Shown here piece by piece: positions 57,304 to 61,548 of a stretch of 61,548 nucleotides of DNA (positions are counted from its first letter, which is position 1; each line of letters opens with the position of its first letter). The translations under genes were made by a program, and so were the position numbers. The DNA is taken from contig JAODMT010000002.1 of assembly GCA_025464975.1 (NCBI GenBank), positions 1 to 61,548 of the forward strand, read 5' to 3'. Under the pieces are notes generated by a model that saw nothing but the letters and a program-made list of their open reading frames with translations, did not search any database and was not told the origin of the DNA. This stretch comes from Microbacteriaceae bacterium. Lineage in GTDB: Bacteria; Actinomycetota; Actinomycetes; Actinomycetales; Microbacteriaceae.

Positions 57304-57927
57304 TCAGCAGGAGTCGGCGAAGACCCGCCGCGGGTGATCGACGTCACGATTGTCGATTATCGACGTCGCTACGGTGCGCGGTCGTACCCGGTCAAGGTAG
57401 AGCGCATCCGCTTCGGCCGCAACGTCCCCCGGATTCTGCGGAAGCGGAGCCTCGACCCAGATCGAATAGTTCCACAGTCCCGCCAGCTCGGGACGGTTGA
57501 TGAAGACCCCGTCGATCACAAGCACGGCGTCGGTTCCCGCGGTCATCCATTTTGGCTGAATCTTCGCCTCCCGCCTGGCGTCGTACGCGGCGAGCACAAA
57601 TCCGGTGCTCCCGGAGGCGCGGAATGGATCGATGAGCACGCGCCTGAGCACCGAGTAGTCGAAGGTCTCGGCGTAGAAGGCCTCGGCCGGTTCCGGGTTC
57701 GGGTTTTCCCAGGCCGATCGCGGCCGGTGGAAGTCGGAGAGCGACGCGCGGAAGACCTTCCGGCCACCGAGTCTCATCGCGGCCGCGAGGTCATCGGCGA
57801 ACTGCCGTGAGCCCGATCCGCTCGCCCCATCGACCGCGACGATCGCGCGACCAACGCCGTAATTGTGCAGGATTTCGGTCGCGAGCGATTCGAGCGTGTC
57901 TTTTTTCTCGGGTGCCCAGGTGGCCAT
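57304..57927 (-). CDS. Uridine-kinase-like protein with altered Walker A
   Basis: 207 residues of the P-loop uridine-kinase/PRK type. The P-loop reads VDGASGSGSRQFADDL where GxSGSGKST is expected: the Lys is Ser (codon at 57808-57810) and the following Ser is Arg. Other parts of the fold remain: SLSDFHRPRS, FDYSVLRRVLIDPF and VLVIDGVFINRPEL (Walker B-like Asp), but the ATP-dependent activity is doubtful. Homologous actinobacterial proteins with an intact P-loop exist. Convergent with panE; divergent from mutY. Confidence 0.8.
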   Translation of the reverse strand: MATWAPEKKDTLESLATEILHNYGVGRAIVAVDGASGSGSRQFADDLAAAMRLGGRKVFRASLSDFHRPRSAWENPNPEPAEAFYAETFDYSVLRRVLIDPFRASGSTGFVLAAYDARREAKIQPKWMTAGTDAVLVIDGVFINRPELAGLWNYSIWVEAPLPQNPGDVAAEADALYLDRVRPRTVATSIIDNRDVDHPRRVFADSC

Positions 57928-57974
57928 GAACCGAGCCTACGCTGCGGCGGACCGGGCAGACCTAGAGTTGAGTC

Positions 57975-58844
57975 GTGACCATCGCCCGCACCGTGAACGA
58001 CTGGTTCGCGGCAAACGCCCGGGATTTGCCCTGGCGCCGACCGGGCTTCAGCGCCTGGGGAACGCTCGTGAGCGAGGTCATGCTTCAGCAGACTCCCGTT
58101 GCGCGAGTGGTGCCTCGTCTCGAGGAGTGGCTCACCCGCTGGCCGTCGCCGACCGCCCTCGCCGCCGCGCCGGCCGGCGACGCGGTTCGGGCCTGGGATC
58201 GGCTCGGGTACCCACGCAGGGCTCTCTTCCTTCACGCCGCGGCGGTCGACATCACCGAGAGGCACGGCGGGGTGGTCCCGCAGAACATCGACGAGTTGCT
58301 CGCCCTTCCGGGGGTCGGCCACTACACCGCACGGGCGGTCGCTGCCTTCGCGTACGGCCATCGGCATCCGGTGGTCGACACCAACGTGCGTCGGGTGATC
58401 GCCAGGGCGGTGGCCGGCCAGGCCGAGGCGGGGCCGCCGTCGAACGCGCGGGACCTCACGGCGATGGAGGCGATTCTGCCGGAGGACCCCGTGGCGGCCA
58501 GGGTGACGAATGCGGCAATGATGGAACTCGGAGCTGTGGTCTGCACCGCGAGGGCGCCGGGCTGCGGCGCGTGTCCCCTCGCGGCCGCGTGCGCCTGGCG
58601 TCTCGCGGGGTATCCGGCGTATGACGGGATCAGGAGGCCGACGCAGAAGCGGTTCGACGGCTCCGACCGTCAGGTTCGCGGGATCATCCTCGGCACGTTG
58701 AGGGCGGCGGATGCTCCCGTCCCTGCCTCAACCATCGACGCCGTCTGGCCGGAGGCGGCCCGGCGAGAGCGCGCTCTCGCCGGGCTCATCGCCGACGGCC
58801 TCGTCGTCGGAACCGGTGCCGGCGCGTATTGTCTCCCCGGCTAG
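57975..58844 (+). CDS. mutY: A/G-specific adenine glycosylase
   Basis: 289-residue DNA repair enzyme that removes A opposite 8-oxoguanine. HhH-GPD motif LPGVGHYTARAVAAFAYG, catalytic Glu in VSEVMLQQTPVARVV and Asp in PVVDTNVRRVIAR, and the [4Fe-4S] cluster in CTARAPGCGACPLAAACAW (C-x6-C-x2-C-x5-C). The NUDIX-like C-terminal domain that recognises 8-oxoG in E. coli MutY is mostly absent; this shorter form is common in actinobacteria. GTG at 57975. About 115 bp upstream of a second base-excision gene. Confidence 0.92.
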   Translation: MTIARTVNDWFAANARDLPWRRPGFSAWGTLVSEVMLQQTPVARVVPRLEEWLTRWPSPTALAAAPAGDAVRAWDRLGYPRRALFLHAAAVDITERHGGVVPQNIDELLALPGVGHYTARAVAAFAYGHRHPVVDTNVRRVIARAVAGQAEAGPPSNARDLTAMEAILPEDPVAARVTNAAMMELGAVVCTARAPGCGACPLAAACAWRLAGYPAYDGIRRPTQKRFDGSDRQVRGIILGTLRAADAPVPASTIDAVWPEAARRERALAGLIADGLVVGTGAGAYCLPG

Positions 58845-58958
58845 CCTCGTCGCCGAAACCGGGCATTCGGACCGTCCGGCGGGCCGTGCCGCCCTGGTTC
58901 GCCCAAACCCGCCCGTGATTGCCTGTCGCATGTCGTACGAGTGGCGGACACTGGAGGC

Positions 58959-59906
58959 GTGCCAGAACTTCCGGAGGTCCACGCCCTCGTCGCCGATCTC
59001 GGCGCGAGACTGATCGGCCGCACGGTCGATCGGCTCGACGTCGTCTCTTTCGCGGCCCTGAAGACGTTCGACCCGCCCGCCTCGCGACTTTCCGGCGGCA
59101 CAATCACGTCGGTGTCCCGCCACGGCAAGTTTCTCGACGTCGCAATCGACACAGTTGCCATCGATCCGGTCGGCACGGATGCGGCCAACGCCTCCGTCGG
59201 CACCACTCTGCATCTCGTGCTGCACCTCGCGAAGGCCGGGTGGATCAGGTGGCGGGAGGGCGAGCCGCCACCGCCGTCACGCTCCGGAAAGGGACCGCTC
59301 GCCGCTCGGCTCGTCCTAGCCGCCGGTCGCGACCGTGGCGGTCGGGACACGAGCGCCGGATCGGGCCTGGACGTCACCGAAGCGGGAACGAAGAAGAGTC
59401 TCGCGATCTATCTCGTTACCGATCCGCGGGCCGTGCCGGGAATCGCGAGACTCGGACCAGATCCGCTCGACCCCGGCTTCACCGTAGAAACCCTCGCGGC
59501 CATCCTCGCCTCGGCGGGGCGGGCGCAAGTGAAGGGGGTGCTCAGGAATCAGTCGTTGATCGCAGGGATCGGGAACGCCTACTCCGACGAGATCCTGCAC
59601 GTCGCGAAGATGTCGCCGTTCAAGCCGGCCGCCATGACGCAGCACGAAATCGAGCGCCTGTTCGACGCGATGCTCGGCACTCTTACCGGGGCAGTCGCGA
59701 GAGCCGACGGGCTCGCGGCATCCGAGCTCAAGCGGGAGAAGAAATCGGGCATGCGGGTGCACGGACGCACGGGTGAGGCATGTCCGGTGTGCGGCGACAC
59801 GGTTCGCGAGGTCATCTTCGCCGACTCGACGCTTCAGTACTGCCCGACCTGCCAGACCAACGGAAAGCCGCTTGCCGACCGGGTGCTTTCGCGCCTTCTG
59901 AAATAG
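58959..59906 (+). CDS. Fpg/Nei-family DNA glycosylase
   Basis: 315-residue bifunctional glycosylase. The N-terminal sequence PELPEVHALVADLGARL places the catalytic Pro2 and Glu3 right after the initiator; this fixes the GTG at 58959. Conserved Lys in the beta-F segment (HLAKAG), HhH (GVLRNQSLIAGIGNAYSDEILHVAKMSPF), and a C-terminal zinc finger CPVCG-x16-CPTCQTN. The arrangement is closer to the Nei/Nth-like branch of actinobacteria than to MutM, with loop insertions between 120 and 150. It excises oxidised bases. Convergent with the cupin gene, six bp apart. Confidence 0.9.
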   Translation: MPELPEVHALVADLGARLIGRTVDRLDVVSFAALKTFDPPASRLSGGTITSVSRHGKFLDVAIDTVAIDPVGTDAANASVGTTLHLVLHLAKAGWIRWREGEPPPPSRSGKGPLAARLVLAAGRDRGGRDTSAGSGLDVTEAGTKKSLAIYLVTDPRAVPGIARLGPDPLDPGFTVETLAAILASAGRAQVKGVLRNQSLIAGIGNAYSDEILHVAKMSPFKPAAMTQHEIERLFDAMLGTLTGAVARADGLAASELKREKKSGMRVHGRTGEACPVCGDTVREVIFADSTLQYCPTCQTNGKPLADRVLSRLLK

Positions 59907-59912
59907 GAAGCG

Positions 59913-60254
59913 CTAGGGCTCAGAGGGAATTCGCTCCGGCGACTCGATCATCGCGATGGTCGAGTCGACGACGGCCACGGACTCGTGCGACTCCCCCGGC
60001 TCCCACTGAACCGCCTCACCAGGGCCAAGGATCTGCGTGTCACCGACCCCCGCCGTGACTTCGACTAGGCCGTCGATCACGACGAACACCTGCCAGGCGG
60101 GCGACTCGTGCCGTCCGAGTCGGCCGCCGCCCGCAATCCGGGCGACGTTTACGGACTCCGGTGCCGGAGCTCCCCTCGCGACGAGAAACTGCATCGAGAC
60201 CCCGGCACTACCGAACTCCCTGACCTCACGCGAGAGGATTCTGTGCTCGATCAT
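59913..60254 (-). CDS. Small cupin protein
   Basis: 113-residue single-domain cupin: RLGRHESPAWQVFVVIDGLVEVTAG and LGPGEAVQWEPGESHESVAV give the two cupin motifs with GRHE...V...G and PGE...H. Metal-binding His/Glu are partly present (His in LGRHESP, His in GESHESV). The role is unknown. ATG at 60254; on the same strand as rbfA, 19 bp downstream of it, so in the infB-rbfA transcript. Confidence 0.82.
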   Translation of the reverse strand: MIEHRILSREVREFGSAGVSMQFLVARGAPAPESVNVARIAGGGRLGRHESPAWQVFVVIDGLVEVTAGVGDTQILGPGEAVQWEPGESHESVAVVDSTIAMIESPERIPSEP

Positions 60255-60273
60255 GGCTGGTGCCTCCGAGCTC

Positions 60274-60711
60274 CTACTCGTCGTCCTCGGTGAGACGCGG
60301 CTTGACGTATGGGTCCTCGTCGCCCGCGTAACTTGCGGTGCTCTTCAGGCTACCGATCTCGGAGTCACGGCTCGCGGCCTCGGCGAGCAGCGCCTCGATG
60401 TGCTTGGCGTTCTCGGGAACCGCGTCGGCGATGAACTCGAGCGAGGGAGTCAGTCGTGCGGTGATGTTCTTGCCGACCTCGCTTCGCAGCATTCCGGTCG
60501 CCGACTTGAGGGCCGCGGCCGAATCGGCCCGTTCCTCGTCCGAACCGTAAACGGTGTAGAAGATGGAGGCGTGCTGCAGGTCGCCGGTCACCTTGACGTC
60601 GGTGATGGTCACGAACCCGAGGCGGGGATCCTTGAGACCGCGCTCGAGGGTCTTCGCGACGATCACTTTGATGCGGTCCGCCATCTTGGCGGCGCGAGCC
60701 GGATCGGCCAT
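60274..60711 (-). CDS. rbfA: Ribosome-binding factor A
   Basis: 145 residues, single KH-like domain: MADRIKVIVAKTLERGLKDPRLGFVTITDVKVTGDLQHASIFYTVYG with the DPRLGFVTIT motif, then LRSEVGKNITARLTPSLEFIAD. Matures the 16S 5-prime end and 30S subunits at low temperature. Acidic C-terminal tail. ATG at 60711 after AAAGG, 11 bp upstream. Follows infB after a hairpin-containing spacer. Confidence 0.95.
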   Translation of the reverse strand: MADPARAAKMADRIKVIVAKTLERGLKDPRLGFVTITDVKVTGDLQHASIFYTVYGSDEERADSAAALKSATGMLRSEVGKNITARLTPSLEFIADAVPENAKHIEALLAEAASRDSEIGSLKSTASYAGDEDPYVKPRLTEDDE

Positions 60712-60750
60712 TATTTACTACCTTTCAGATCGAACGAGAGAAGGGAAGAG

Positions 60751-60828
60751 GGCGGGTGCCGATGTGCGGATAAAGAGGCTTGCGGAGCTTGCGAAGCTCC
60801 GCCTCTGTTCCGGACATCGGCCCCCGCC
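60751..60828. terminator. Large nested hairpin between infB and rbfA
   Basis: Outer arms 60751-60770 (GGCGGGTGCCGATGTGCGGA) and 60809-60828 pair in 18 of 20 positions; inside, GCGGAGCTT at 60782-60790 pairs perfectly with AAGCTCCGC at 60794-60802 around GCG. It lies 11 bp after the infB stop. No T-run follows on the minus strand. It could act as a leaky terminator, RNA-processing site or mRNA stabiliser. Confidence 0.72.
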
Positions 60829-60838
60829 GACCACGAAC

Positions 60839-61548
60839 TTAGACTCGGACCTTTTCTTTCAGTTCGATCGTCTCGATCTCGTCGCCGACCTGGATGTCAT
60901 TGAACTTGCCGAGACCGATGCCGGCCTCGAAGTCCGTGCGGACCTCGGTGACGTCATCCTTGAACCGGCGAAGCGACTCGATCGCGAGGTTGTCGCCGAC
61001 CACGACGCCGTCGCGGATGACCCGCGCCTTGGCGTTTCTCGTGATCGTGCCCGAGCGAACGATGACACCGGCGACGTTTCCGAACTTGGAGGAACGGAAG
61101 ATCTCGCGGATCTCGGCGACTCCGGACTGAACCTCTTCGAATTCGGGCTTGAGCATCCCCTTGAGAGCGTTCTCGACGTCCTCGAGGGCCGCGTAGATCA
61201 CCGAGTAGAAGCGCACGTCGACACCCTCACGGGCCGAACGCTCGCGAGCCTTCGTGTCGGGACGCACGTTGAATCCGATGATGATTGCGTTGTCGATCGT
61301 CGCGAGGTTGACATCGCTCTCGGTGATCGCACCGACACCGCGGTGGATGATGCGCAGCTGAACGCTCTCGTCGACCTCGATCTTGAGCAGCGACTCCTCG
61401 AGCGCCTCGACGGCACCGGAGACGTCACCCTTGATGATGAGGTTGAGCGACTCGACCTTGCCGTCTTCGAGGGCCTTGGTGAAGTCCTCGAGGCTGATGC
61501 GCTTGCGACTGCGCGCGAGCAGGGCGTTGCGCTCTGCCGCTTCGCGCT
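60839..61548 (-). CDS. infB: Translation initiation factor IF-2, C-terminal part (runs off the window)
   Basis: The last 236 residues of IF-2 are visible, ending with [22 protein letters not shown]. The stretch [42 protein letters not shown] and [21 protein letters not shown] is domain III, then [40 protein letters not shown] follows, and domain IV binds initiator fMet-tRNA. The N-terminal and GTPase domains lie outside the window. Frame continues open to 61548, so the gene is complete beyond the edge, not truncated within it. Confidence 0.95.
   Translation of the reverse strand, partial: REAAERNALLARSRKRISLEDFTKALEDGKVESLNLIIKGDVSGAVEALEESLLKIEVDESVQLRIIHRGVGAITESDVNLATIDNAIIIGFNVRPDTKARERSAREGVDVRFYSVIYAALEDVENALKGMLKPEFEEVQSGVAEIREIFRSSKFGNVAGVIVRSGTITRNAKARVIRDGVVVGDNLAIESLRRFKDDVTEVRTDFEAGIGLGKFNDIQVGDEIETIELKEKVRV

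Noticed and set aside
1-61548. CRISPR array, prophage, insertion sequence or integrated element
   Set aside because: No transposase, integrase, phage gene, direct-repeat/spacer array or attachment-site duplication was seen; the tandem repeats have no spacers.
1-61548. tRNA or rRNA genes
   Set aside because: No T-loop GGTTCRANTCC with matching acceptor stems was found; the GGTTCGATACG matches belong to the palindromic repeat.

Overview
The window is GC-rich, uses many GTG starts, and carries actinobacterial marker families: a sortase-E-type cell-wall protein, a MarP-like protease, a HelR/HelD-like helicase, an Ada-AlkA fusion and a MutY without a NUDIX domain. Gene content and the small palindromic repeats suggest a Microbacteriaceae-like chromosome. 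This assignment rests on family knowledge, not on a database search. I see no integrase, transposase, CRISPR array, tRNA or rRNA; the window reads as ordinary chromosome.

Layout. 1-3.6 kb: a repeat-rich non-coding left edge, a NERD-domain membrane protein, a FUSC-like exporter and an RNase HI. 3.7-9.8 kb: an HdeD-like membrane protein flanked by tandem repeats, a phytoene-dehydrogenase-like oxidoreductase, a QCNG-repeat cell-wall protein, an HxlR-BTAD fusion regulator and a MarP-like protease. 9.8-15.7 kb: dienelactone hydrolase, SDR, a class-III aminotransferase fold lacking its PLP lysine, an acyl-CoA dehydrogenase with a repeat-built N-terminus, and an MFS exporter. 15.8-25.3 kb: HelR-like ATPase, PrsW protease, an HxlR/MFS divergent pair with a visible operator, ribokinase plus a GlcD-like oxidase, and Ada-AlkA. 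25.3-35 kb: aspartase, PiT phosphate transporter with a small membrane partner, macro-domain protein, PabC-like lyase, HD protein, maltokinase-like protein and a SNF2 helicase. 35-47 kb: CpdA-like phosphodiesterase, Stealth protein, GGQTQ-tailed membrane protein, FAD-Rieske oxidoreductase, M20 peptidase, SGNH hydrolase, an HspR-like/Hsp20 heat-shock locus, and an NmrA-like/DUF2867 protein. 47-51.4 kb: a tightly coupled deoxyribose operon (SorC-type regulator, deoC, aldehyde dehydrogenase, half-length aldehyde dehydrogenase). 51.7-61.5 kb: SRPBCC protein, ROK kinase, then the infB-rbfA-truB-ribF translation block, split by panE-like, uridine-kinase-like, mutY, nei/fpg and cupin genes; infB runs off the right edge.

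The strongest unusual signals are: (1) loss of the Schiff-base lysine in the aminotransferase and of the P-loop lysine in the uridine-kinase-like protein; (2) a clear sigma-A promoter with a perfect palindrome controlling the heat-shock locus, unlike the HAIR operator usually associated with HspR; (3) an HxlR-BTAD regulator fusion; (4) a catalytic-domain-less aldehyde dehydrogenase translationally coupled to a full one; (5) at least ten unrelated 15-18 bp tandem repeats at gene boundaries, several read into protein as pentapeptide tails; and (6) a family of palindromic TCGATACG/ACTCGACCC elements, one of which has become the C-terminus of an aldehyde dehydrogenase.
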